From a virus, in IMG/VR virus record IMGVR_UViG_3300049483_000227, positions 1 through 21,063 of that record: a stretch of DNA of 21,063 nt, one strand, 5' to 3'. The translations under genes were made by a program, and so were the position numbers. Under the pieces are notes generated by a model that ran no database searches, was not told the origin of the DNA, and saw nothing but the letters and a program-made list of their open reading frames with translations. This document shows positions 8,785 through 14,964 of this stretch, piece after piece. Position 1 is the first letter of the stretch. Each line of letters opens with the position of its first letter.

Positions 8785-9482
8785 TTAGTTTTTCCCGTAG
8801 GTTGGGTGTTTATTGAGCCAGGCAGATTTCAGGCCCTGGACCCTTTGCATTGCGTTTTGAGATTGGACCAACGCTGTTGTTGTAAACCGGAACGCATCCA
8901 GCCAGATCTCGGTGAGCTGATCAACTTCCCAGGGCGCGATCACCGCCCCGCCGCTGGCCTGGTTGATGGTCCTGGCCAGCGCGATCTGCATCAGCAGCGG
9001 GTGCGTGGTGCTGCCATTGTCCAGGATCTGTGGCAGGGCATCATTCAGGCTTTTTTTTTCTGCAGGCGGTAATCGCTGATCATCTGCCAGACCATTTTCG
9101 AGATCCACGGCCAGAAGCCCGGGTCCAACTCTTCGCAGTCTGCCACGAATGCGGTCAGTTCTTCCGCGCTCATGCGCGTGTCTTCCGCACCCTGGCTCAG
9201 TATCTCGCTCATCCAGGCCAGCGAGTCTCTCCCGATCACACTGAGTTCTTCAACCACAGTCCGCGCGCGCGCAAGCGCCTGCTCTGCAGGTTTCTGCCCG
9301 GCACTGGTATGCAATTCATCCAGCTCGCTGCGCAGGGCCTGGCCGCGTTCCGCCTGGGCAATGCGCTCCTGCAGCACCTTGCGGGATGGGTTGACCCACA
9401 CCACCAGGTGCTTTTCGCCGTATTCTGGCGCATACTCGGCCAGGGGCAGGTTCTGCAGGACCTTCTCAATTTCAATACGCAT
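8785..9482 (-). CDS. Tail assembly chaperone GT, made by -1 ribosomal frameshift
   Basis: Predicted fusion of 232 residues: 144 from the G frame, then 88 from the overlapping frame after a -1 slip on the A9 run. The downstream part (SLNDALPQILDNG to NKHPTYGKN) has no good start of its own: the first ATG of that frame lies inside G without a ribosome site. In lambda and relatives GT bridges the tape measure and tube subunits during assembly and is absent from the virion. Gene order tube, G, GT, tape measure is exactly the classical one, so the call rests on both the slippery site and synteny. Confidence 0.85.
9045..9482 (-). CDS. Tail assembly chaperone G
   Basis: 145 residues in the zero frame, ending QKKKA just past the slippery run. 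The ATG lies inside the last codons of the tail tube gene (11-nt overlap) with no clear Shine-Dalgarno, so it probably depends on translational coupling. The protein is acidic and helical, with a central Gln/Glu/Ala-rich segment, as in this family, whose sequences diverge strongly. It acts in the cytoplasm as a chaperone that coats the tape measure. Identification rests on synteny and the frameshift more than on motif identity. Confidence 0.82.
   Translation of the reverse strand: MRIEIEKVLQNLPLAEYAPEYGEKHLVVWVNPSRKVLQERIAQAERGQALRSELDELHTSAGQKPAEQALARARTVVEELSVIGRDSLAWMSEILSQGAEDTRMSAEELTAFVADCEELDPGFWPWISKMVWQMISDYRLQKKKA
9051..9059 (-). other. Slippery A9 site for -1 programmed frameshift
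   Basis: On the minus strand the G frame reads CAG AAA AAA AAA GCC TGA. Slipping back one base gives AAA AAA AAA AGC CTG AAT and continues in the open downstream frame. A run of nine A contains the A-AAA-AAA heptamer known to promote -1 slippage. The zero-frame stop lies only one codon after the run. Confidence 0.85.
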
Positions 9483-10494
9483 TGGTCGTTGTGGTCACTT
9501 TCACGCCGACTTCCTTGGCGCTAATCGGATCATACAGCGAGCTGAATACTGCACTGTGCAGGTTGTTGCCGCGATCTTCCTCGGCCAGCGGGATGACCTC
9601 GTCCCAACTGCCCGCCACGTTGAGCAGCAGGCTGTGCGGGGTGCCGGTGCCGATGGTTGGACCGGTGAGCTTGATCTGCAGGAACCCGGTGCTCTGGGTA
9701 TCGGCATGCCAGGCATCAAAGATGGCATCCGCGGCGCTCGTGCCTTCGAAGGTCAGTGTCACCTGGGCGCCGATCACGCCCTCCAGGTACTTGGTGAAAA
9801 ACTTATCACCAGACCCAGCAAAAGCCGGGTGCACGCCGGTCAGGATATCGACCTCAAAACTGCGCAGAATGCCCGCCAGTTCTGTGCCTCCCAAACCCGC
9901 CCAGGTGGTATCCAGATAAAGCCTGGCCAGCTTGGCATTCATGGATGTCGCAACCGGCAGGCTCAGCGCACCAGTGAACGTGGTTGGCGTCCACTGCCTG
10001 CCAAAGTATTCCGCTTCAACGCTCACCGGAGCCGCGTCCGCGGCCTGGGCCACTTTGCCGCTGATACGGATGCGCTCAAACATGCAATACTCAGCCTCGA
10101 AGGCCTGCACGTCGTCGCCCTTTTCGATGGTCAGGCTGTCCGGCGTGTTGAACGTGTTGAAGGCCATCCCGGGCGTGAAGTCCCACAGATAATCTGTCTG
10201 GGCCGGGGTCACTTCCGCAGCGGTCACGCCACCCTTGAGCCCACAGCCAAACAGCGCTGGCAGGGCCTGGAAATAAGCATCCGGAATGCTCAACGACTCT
10301 TTCACCAGGTACTGGTCGACAACCTTGCGGCTGCCGTCGCTGCGCACACCGATATTTTCCATGACCTTGCGGTGCTTGCGGTCGGCCGAGAGCGGAGAGA
10401 CGATGCCGCCGATCAACATCTTGGTTGCGGCGACCGGGGTCCCGCGCGTTACTTCTTTGCCGTACTGGATTTTGGAGAAAAAGCGATCGCCCAT
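9472..10494 (-). CDS. Major tail tube protein
   Basis: 340 residues. Start chosen by GGAGG five nt upstream, next to the stop of the 69-residue gene. The opening MGDRFFSKIQYGKEVTRGTPVAA matches phage tube proteins that begin with a short strand and a G-T-P-V-A loop. The rest is beta-rich, with conserved-looking phrases (DSLTIEKGDD, CMFERIRISGKV, VTLTFEG). Subunits would polymerise into the hexameric tube around the tape measure. Its place directly upstream of the chaperones fits the standard siphovirus order. Confidence 0.88.
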   Translation of the reverse strand: MGDRFFSKIQYGKEVTRGTPVAATKMLIGGIVSPLSADRKHRKVMENIGVRSDGSRKVVDQYLVKESLSIPDAYFQALPALFGCGLKGGVTAAEVTPAQTDYLWDFTPGMAFNTFNTPDSLTIEKGDDVQAFEAEYCMFERIRISGKVAQAADAAPVSVEAEYFGRQWTPTTFTGALSLPVATSMNAKLARLYLDTTWAGLGGTELAGILRSFEVDILTGVHPAFAGSGDKFFTKYLEGVIGAQVTLTFEGTSAADAIFDAWHADTQSTGFLQIKLTGPTIGTGTPHSLLLNVAGSWDEVIPLAEEDRGNNLHSAVFSSLYDPISAKEVGVKVTTTTNAY

Positions 10495-10704
10495 TTAGGC
10501 CTCCGTGCTCGTAGTAACGGCATCAACCGTTATCTGCTGATAGACTCCCGCAGCGATCGCTGCGTCGAGTTGGTCCAATATGCCATCTTTCTCGGCCTGT
10601 TCCCGGGTAAGTTCGTGCGGAAGGCCTGGCACACCCAGGCCGTTTCCACGGAAACGGTAGGTTACTGCACCACCAGGCCGTTGATTGTTTCTTTTACGAT
10701 CCAT
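10495..10704 (-). CDS. Small 69-residue protein between tail completion and tube genes
   Basis: The ATG is preceded by GGAGG at a 4-nt spacing, which fixes the start although it overlaps the upstream gene by 43 nt. The sequence is Arg-rich at the N-terminus, then RFRGNGLGVPGLPHELT, a G-N-G/P-G-L-P phrase I associate with small uncharacterised proteins of phage structural operons, then an acidic helix. No membrane segment. Function unknown; a minor virion or assembly role is inferred from position only. Confidence 0.72.
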   Translation of the reverse strand: MDRKRNNQRPGGAVTYRFRGNGLGVPGLPHELTREQAEKDGILDQLDAAIAAGVYQQITVDAVTTSTEA

Positions 10705-11114
10705 TTGACCTCCAGCCCCACATGGGGCGCTTCGTTGCCATACTTCAGCTGCACGATGCTGATGCTGCCGGTGGATTCAAGCACAAAGTGATCGACCAGC
10801 CCGCCCAGGGTCAGGTTCCCGGCCGCGGCCACGATGATACGGTTGAAATAGCGCAGCACGGACGGCATGCGGCTGCGCGCCAGGTCCGGGGTGACGTGGA
10901 AATAACTGGATCCATGCCAGAAGGCCTTGCGCGGTCCGCCCACGCTGTATTCCAGATCCACATCATCCACAAAGGTTAGGCAGGTGGCCCGGTCCAACGG
11001 CACGTCTTCCGGAAATTCATCCCGCGTAAAAATGCGGTACGACTGGACCGTGCCGGTTTTGCCGTCCGACACTTCCCAGATCTTCACCAGGCTGTCGATC
11101 CAATTCTCGATCAT
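10662..11114 (-). CDS. Putative tail completion / terminator protein
   Basis: 150 residues from MIENWIDSLVKIW. This start overlaps the stop of the neck gene (ATGA), while the longer frame upstream would run 111 nt into that gene without a ribosome site. Alternating beta and helix (IVQLKYGNEAPHVGLEVKW), no enzyme motif. The slot between the gp10-like neck protein and the tail tube normally holds the tail terminator or completion protein that caps the tube at the head end. The call is by gene order; the sequence itself is not distinctive. Confidence 0.65.
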   Translation of the reverse strand: MIENWIDSLVKIWEVSDGKTGTVQSYRIFTRDEFPEDVPLDRATCLTFVDDVDLEYSVGGPRKAFWHGSSYFHVTPDLARSRMPSVLRYFNRIIVAAAGNLTLGGLVDHFVLESTGSISIVQLKYGNEAPHVGLEVKWIVKETINGLVVQ

Positions 11115-11581
11115 GCCTTCACCACCAGTTGCTTGACAATGCGCTCGTTGGCTTTCTGATATTCGGCTTCGATGATGGTTTTCTTTTCCTTTGCGCCAAA
11201 ATAGAGATAGAACTTGCCACTCCAATAATGAGTGGTGCCAGCGCCCGCGTTTCCGTAGAAACGGCCTACTTCCTGCGCAAAGGCTTTCAGCCCCAACTGG
11301 GTCCCGATCGCGCCGCGCACGCTCGTGCCTTTGAGCGTCGAGAGCCTCTTGCCGTAAATCGAAGCCTCCAGCGCTCCCGTGCTGACGCCCTTGATCTTTC
11401 CACGCAAATCAGCTTTGGCGCCCTGGGTGACGATCCCAACCGCGCTATCCATCGCATTGCCCATCTCCTGCAGATAGATGGCGTCAAATCTTTCCAGCTT
11501 GCGCAGCTGCTCATCGATGCCCTTGTAAGACAGGGCTCGCGTGATGGATGCATTGCCTTTGTAGGTTGGACCGCTGGCCAT
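11111..11581 (-). CDS. HK97 gp10-like neck / tail-completion protein
   Basis: 156 residues. Start preceded by GAGG seven nt upstream, 3 nt after the connector stop. The N-terminal helix (IDEQLRKLERFDAIYLQEMGNAMDSAVGIVTQGAKADL) followed by a basic KGVSTGALEASI turn and a beta region (VGRFYGNAGAGTTHYW) is the pattern of the HK97 gp10 family, which joins the head connector to the tail. Length fits the family. Confidence 0.8.
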   Translation of the reverse strand: MASGPTYKGNASITRALSYKGIDEQLRKLERFDAIYLQEMGNAMDSAVGIVTQGAKADLRGKIKGVSTGALEASIYGKRLSTLKGTSVRGAIGTQLGLKAFAQEVGRFYGNAGAGTTHYWSGKFYLYFGAKEKKTIIEAEYQKANERIVKQLVVKA

Positions 11582-11584
11582 GCG

Positions 11585-12607
11585 CTACCTCGCCGCCGGT
11601 ATGTAATAATTGGCCTTGATCCTGGCGATCGCGTCTTTCGGGAACTCCCAAATATAGAACGTTTCGCCCGACTCCGCGTTGCCTGCCCGGCCGGAATAGC
11701 CGGTCTGGCTCTTTTTAAGCATCAGCGCAGCGATCTGGCGCGCCAGGTAATTGATGTCATCCGGAACCACCAGCCGCGAGATCGCTGCGCTGTTCAAATG
11801 CGCAGCTGCTGTGGATCCATTTACCGCCCGCTCTACGTTGAAAGTACGGTATATGTTCACGGGAGCGTTGATCAAATGCGCGACTTTCTTGGTCTTGTTC
11901 CAACCGCGCGCCGCATACACGGTGCTAGACTGTATATCCAGCACTTTCATTTGTTCAAAATCGATCTTGATAATTTCTCCCAATTGCACAGGCCCTTCAC
12001 TCATCTGCATGTTAACTATCTCGCTTGAGGCATCAAGTGCACTTGCCAGGGTCATTCCTAATGTGCTGGCGCCATAATCCTTTACAAATTGCCATTCATC
12101 GTCAATTTGGAGCACCATCCCAGGGCTGATCTTTGCACCGTTATTCGCCGTTAGTGTCGTCACTGATGAGTTTTGCGCCAAACCCAGGATGGCGCCGGTC
12201 GTGACTACACGTTGATACAAGCCCCACATGCCGCTGATCACCACCGCGTCGATTTCCGGGATCCAGTAACCGATCAGGGCCCCATCCAACCCGCAGTTGA
12301 TGCGCACATACGGCCCATTCTGCCACATACGCTGCACAGGCTCGAGCTGGTAATCGTTCGCCGCCAGGGTGGTTTCGTCATTCGTCACTGCGCTGACACT
12401 CAGCACGGGATCAATAAACAGGATTTTCTTTCCATTCCCGGCAAAGGTGCGGGTTTCCGACGTAGGAAAAAACTGCCCGATTTCATTCAGCAGGTACTGC
12501 GTGGCTGGCAAAATGAAACGCTCCAATACGCTATCCTCGGCGCCTGTCAGTTCCAGGTCCGTGATCAGTTCGTTCAGCGTGCAGTATGCGTATCGAAAGG
12601 TTGTCAT
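11585..12607 (-). CDS. Head-tail connector (adaptor) protein with duplicated beta insert
   Basis: 340 residues, longer than the ~100-200 usual for adaptor proteins. Start preceded by AAAGGA. The first 50 residues (YCTLNELITDLELTGAEDSVLERFILPATQYL) form the helical opening typical of gp6/gp15-like adaptors, and the last 60 (DDINYLARQIAALMLKKSQTGYSG to AIARIKANYY) the typical closing helices. Between them lie two copies of a small beta module: ~147-200 (ISPGMVLQIDDEWQFV, degenerate) and ~205-255 (VQLGEIIKIDFEQMKVLDI, then YAARGWNKTKKVAHL). The second matches the I-D-x-E-x-M, then R-G-x-x-x-T-x-x-x-H pattern seen in many phage head-tail proteins. It follows the coat gene, as adaptors do. Confidence 0.8.
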   Translation of the reverse strand: MTTFRYAYCTLNELITDLELTGAEDSVLERFILPATQYLLNEIGQFFPTSETRTFAGNGKKILFIDPVLSVSAVTNDETTLAANDYQLEPVQRMWQNGPYVRINCGLDGALIGYWIPEIDAVVISGMWGLYQRVVTTGAILGLAQNSSVTTLTANNGAKISPGMVLQIDDEWQFVKDYGASTLGMTLASALDASSEIVNMQMSEGPVQLGEIIKIDFEQMKVLDIQSSTVYAARGWNKTKKVAHLINAPVNIYRTFNVERAVNGSTAAAHLNSAAISRLVVPDDINYLARQIAALMLKKSQTGYSGRAGNAESGETFYIWEFPKDAIARIKANYYIPAAR

Positions 12608-12617
12608 GATTTCCTTT

Positions 12618-12648
12618 GGGGCAGCGCCTGGAGGATAGGCGCTGCCCC
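12618..12648 (-). promoter_or_regulatory. Strong hairpin between coat and connector genes
   Basis: A perfect 11-bp stem (GGGGCAGCGCC) with a 9-nt loop lies between the coat stop and the connector ribosome site. No U tract follows on the minus strand (AAAGGAAATC then ATG), so it is not a classical terminator. It more likely acts as a processing or stability element that raises coat expression over downstream genes. A weaker 6-bp hairpin (12671-12689) lies between it and the coat stop. Confidence 0.6.
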
Positions 12649-12701
12649 GTTCGGGGGAAAGGGGTACCAGCTGGCGGGAGGAGCGCCAGGGATGGTTATG
12701 C

Positions 12702-13841
12702 TCAGGCGATCAGGATCGCGATATTCTCGCTCTTCGCGGCCTTGACGCCCCAGGCCAGACCTACTTCGTAGGAGACCTGGTGGTACTGGCGGTACTTGTT
12801 CACCTGGAACGAAATGCCGCTGATCGGATCGGTCGCGACGATGCTTTCTTCGGCACTGTCGCCGCCGTCGGGCATGGCTGGCAGGCGGGCGAGCAGATGG
12901 ATCGCGCCGCGATCGAATGCCATATTGCGGGTGGATGCAGCCACAACGGCTACGGCCTGCCCGTCCGCCAGAGCCACGCGCAGCCCGGGCTTGTTGATCA
13001 CGATCGAACCGGCCGCGGCGATGCCCGTTAACACTTCGTACTTGTTGGTCGTGTCGCCGTTGAAGTAGACGATATCCCCGGCCAGGATCGTGCCCGTGCC
13101 TGTTTTGAGGACCACGCTGGTCGCGCCCACCGCATTCGTGCCGTTGATCACGTAAGGCCCGGTGTTGTTGCCAACAGCTGCCACGGTCTTGACCTGGGCA
13201 GATTCGCGGATCTTGAACCCGTGAATGTCCAGCAGCACACCGCGTTCGCGCAGTGCAATGGTTCCGGCATCCGCGGCTGCGTTCATCACGGCCAGGGTGC
13301 GCAGGTTGGCACCTGCCGTGGTGTTGATCACCATCTGCAGGTCGGTCATCGGGCTGCCGTTGTCATTCAGGATCTTGCGCACCTGGGCCGGATCGCCCAG
13401 GGTGCTGGCGAATGGTGCGGTCGCTGCGGCACCATAACCGCGGCTGGCATATAAGTGCAGCGCAGCCAGATCCGCTTCCACTTCGTTGACAAGGGTGCGC
13501 ATGGCCTGGGCAAACTGATCGCGCAGGATCGTGGCGTGCAGGCTGCCGAGGCTCTTGATCTCTTCGCCCGTCCAGGGGAAGGTCACGCTGCGGGCCTTGC
13601 TGATGGACATTTGGCCATATCCGACTGTTTCTCCAGCCGGATCGGGGCCGGTGGCAGCCGCGGTAATGTCAGCCGCGGCGCGTGTGGCGACCACCGGGTA
13701 GGTGATGGTCTGGTTCAGCGCGACTTGTTCGGCACTGGCGTCAAGCATGACCGCCGGAATAAAGCCCACCATTTCGCGGGAAATGGTGTCCACGGCCTCG
13801 TACACGACCGGGATGAGATTGGTAAGGGTATTTGCGGACAT
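12702..13841 (-). CDS. Major capsid protein, P22 coat family
   Basis: 379 residues. Start preceded by GAGGAG, strong as expected for the most abundant virion protein. Recognisable P22-type coat sequence: MSANTLTNLIPVVYEAVD opening, FPWTGEE, RDQFAQAMRTLVNEVEADL, LGDPAQVRKILNDNGSPM, TTAGANLRTLAVMN, RGVLLDIHGFKIRES, FDRGAIHLLARLPAMPDGGD and YEVGLAWGVKA near the end. Residues ~228-302 form a beta-rich insertion (ILAGDIVYFNGD, VINKPGLRVALADG) comparable to the inserted domain of P22 coat. The subunits form the icosahedral shell on the scaffold encoded just upstream. Confidence 0.92.
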   Translation of the reverse strand: MSANTLTNLIPVVYEAVDTISREMVGFIPAVMLDASAEQVALNQTITYPVVATRAAADITAAATGPDPAGETVGYGQMSISKARSVTFPWTGEEIKSLGSLHATILRDQFAQAMRTLVNEVEADLAALHLYASRGYGAAATAPFASTLGDPAQVRKILNDNGSPMTDLQMVINTTAGANLRTLAVMNAAADAGTIALRERGVLLDIHGFKIRESAQVKTVAAVGNNTGPYVINGTNAVGATSVVLKTGTGTILAGDIVYFNGDTTNKYEVLTGIAAAGSIVINKPGLRVALADGQAVAVVAASTRNMAFDRGAIHLLARLPAMPDGGDSAEESIVATDPISGISFQVNKYRQYHQVSYEVGLAWGVKAAKSENIAILIA

Positions 13842-13854
13842 GGGTTATCTCCTC

Positions 13855-14196
13855 TTAGTCCTGGACGTTGCCACCGGATTTGACAAACGCCATGCGCTCG
13901 GTGGCGCTCAGGGCGTTGAATTCTGCCAGGGTCTTGATCTTGGCATTTTTGCTGCCTTCGGGCTTGATCGGATCGGGAGTCTGCGCCAGGCTGCTTTCGG
14001 CTTCCAGCAGACGCGCGCGCTCCGTATTGATCACGGTGATCTGCCTGCCCAGGTCCTCGGCCGCATCCATCAACTGGTTGAATTCCGCGCGTTCAGTTTC
14101 GCTGAAATCGCGGTTCTCCGTATCTGCCAGACTGGCCAACACCCGTGCAGCCGTGACTTTTTCGGCTCTCGCGGAAAGTAATTCTCTTACGTTCAT
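13855..14196 (-). CDS. Nested in-frame scaffold protein
   Basis: 113 residues translated from Met257 of the protease frame. The internal ATG has AGGAGA seven nt upstream, as strong as the sites of the flanking genes, which would be unlikely by chance inside a coding region. The product (MNVRELLSARAEKVTAARVL, then EFNQLMDAAEDLGRQI, ending in a charged tail) is helical and resembles the scaffolding delta domain of HK97-type coat proteins, which the coat gene here lacks. Lambda C/Nu3 is the known precedent for such nesting. Confidence 0.72.
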   Translation of the reverse strand: MNVRELLSARAEKVTAARVLASLADTENRDFSETERAEFNQLMDAAEDLGRQITVINTERARLLEAESSLAQTPDPIKPEGSKNAKIKTLAEFNALSATERMAFVKSGGNVQD

Positions 14197-14964
14197 AATT
14201 GTCTCTCCTGAATGGATAGATAGATTGCATTCAGCAAGCCTGAATGCGCGCTCAATTGCACCACTGCGCGCCTGCGCAGGATCTGAACGCTCATCACTCT
14301 CGGGCGCCTGCCTTTGAGCGAGCTCGCTCCGGTGTTCATCAACAGCCAGCATTTCAGCCTGGCTGATAACTTCTTGTTTGTAATCCAGGGCTGCCACAAT
14401 CCCGGTGTTCTCAACCGCGGGCACGTTCACCGCGCTGGTTTCGTTGCCGGTCGGCTTGATAAACAGCAGCTCGCATTTCCGTTCACCGCCCGCCGTCTGG
14501 TATTTCTGGCCGGGCCAGTGGTTGCAGGTGGCGCCGAAGAAACTGGAATTACAGATCGTGCAGATCGCGTCCTCATAATCCCAACCCACGGAGAAGCGGT
14601 CCATCTTGCCTTCCAGGTAATCGATCATGCCACGCCGGGTGGTCAGGCGGATATCCTGCACGATCACGCCATTCTCCAACTTGGAGGAAAGGATCGTGCC
14701 ATCCCGCGAATTGATATCGCGCGAATCATGGTTGCGCAGGTAGGGCTGCCCTTCGAAGGATGCCGCAAAACTCGGCATGTCCTCTGTTCGGAAGACATAC
14801 GGGTTCTTGATCGCGCCGGTCCCAAAGACATTCGCGCGAAATTCCAGGTACTCAAGCTCGCCGCTCTCAATTTGCGGAAGCAGCTCGGCCCGGCTGGGCA
14901 GTGCCAGTTTTTCTATGATCGGCTGCGAATACAGCGCCGGGAAAATCGTTTTTGTTTTATCCAT
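13855..14964 (-). CDS. Prohead protease with C-terminal scaffold domain
   Basis: 369 residues, start preceded by GGAGG, overlapping the portal stop by 8 nt. Residues ~35-185 are an HK97-type prohead serine protease: probable catalytic His79 (YLRNHD), Ser125 (RFSVGWDY), and an ETSAVNVPA phrase at ~175-183 where the family's third catalytic region lies. Between them is an unusual Cys/His cluster (C135, C138, C147, H149, C164) that could bind zinc. Residues 257-369 are a Glu/Arg-rich coiled coil beginning MNVRELLSARAEK, resembling the delta/scaffold segment. The protease would cleave scaffold after shell assembly. An internal start makes the scaffold separately. Confidence 0.87.
   Translation of the reverse strand: MDKTKTIFPALYSQPIIEKLALPSRAELLPQIESGELEYLEFRANVFGTGAIKNPYVFRTEDMPSFAASFEGQPYLRNHDSRDINSRDGTILSSKLENGVIVQDIRLTTRRGMIDYLEGKMDRFSVGWDYEDAICTICNSSFFGATCNHWPGQKYQTAGGERKCELLFIKPTGNETSAVNVPAVENTGIVAALDYKQEVISQAEMLAVDEHRSELAQRQAPESDERSDPAQARSGAIERAFRLAECNLSIHSGETIMNVRELLSARAEKVTAARVLASLADTENRDFSETERAEFNQLMDAAEDLGRQITVINTERARLLEAESSLAQTPDPIKPEGSKNAKIKTLAEFNALSATERMAFVKSGGNVQD
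14208..14247 (-). promoter_or_regulatory. Alternative hairpins upstream of the nested scaffold start
   Basis: On the minus strand CATTCAG occurs twice (14246-14240 and 14214-14208) with its complement CTGAATG between them (14234-14228). The middle arm can pair with the first copy (8-bp stem, 5-nt loop) or with the second, which overlaps the start of the scaffold Shine-Dalgarno (CAGGAGA). This could let translation of the protease control scaffold initiation. Seen in sequence; function is inferred. Confidence 0.4.

Noticed and set aside
8071-9072. Plus-strand open frame of 333 codons
   Set aside because: Antisense to the tape measure and chaperone genes; low-complexity Ser/Arg/Ala translation.
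9172-10791. Plus-strand open frame of 539 codons
   Set aside because: It lies antisense to the tail tube, chaperone and small-protein genes, all with ribosome sites and family features. Its translation has no recognisable domain and is typical of antisense frames in GC-rich DNA.
11114-11225. N-terminal extension of the tail-completion candidate
   Set aside because: It would overlap the gp10-like gene by over 100 nt and has no ribosome site; the ATGA overlap start is far better.
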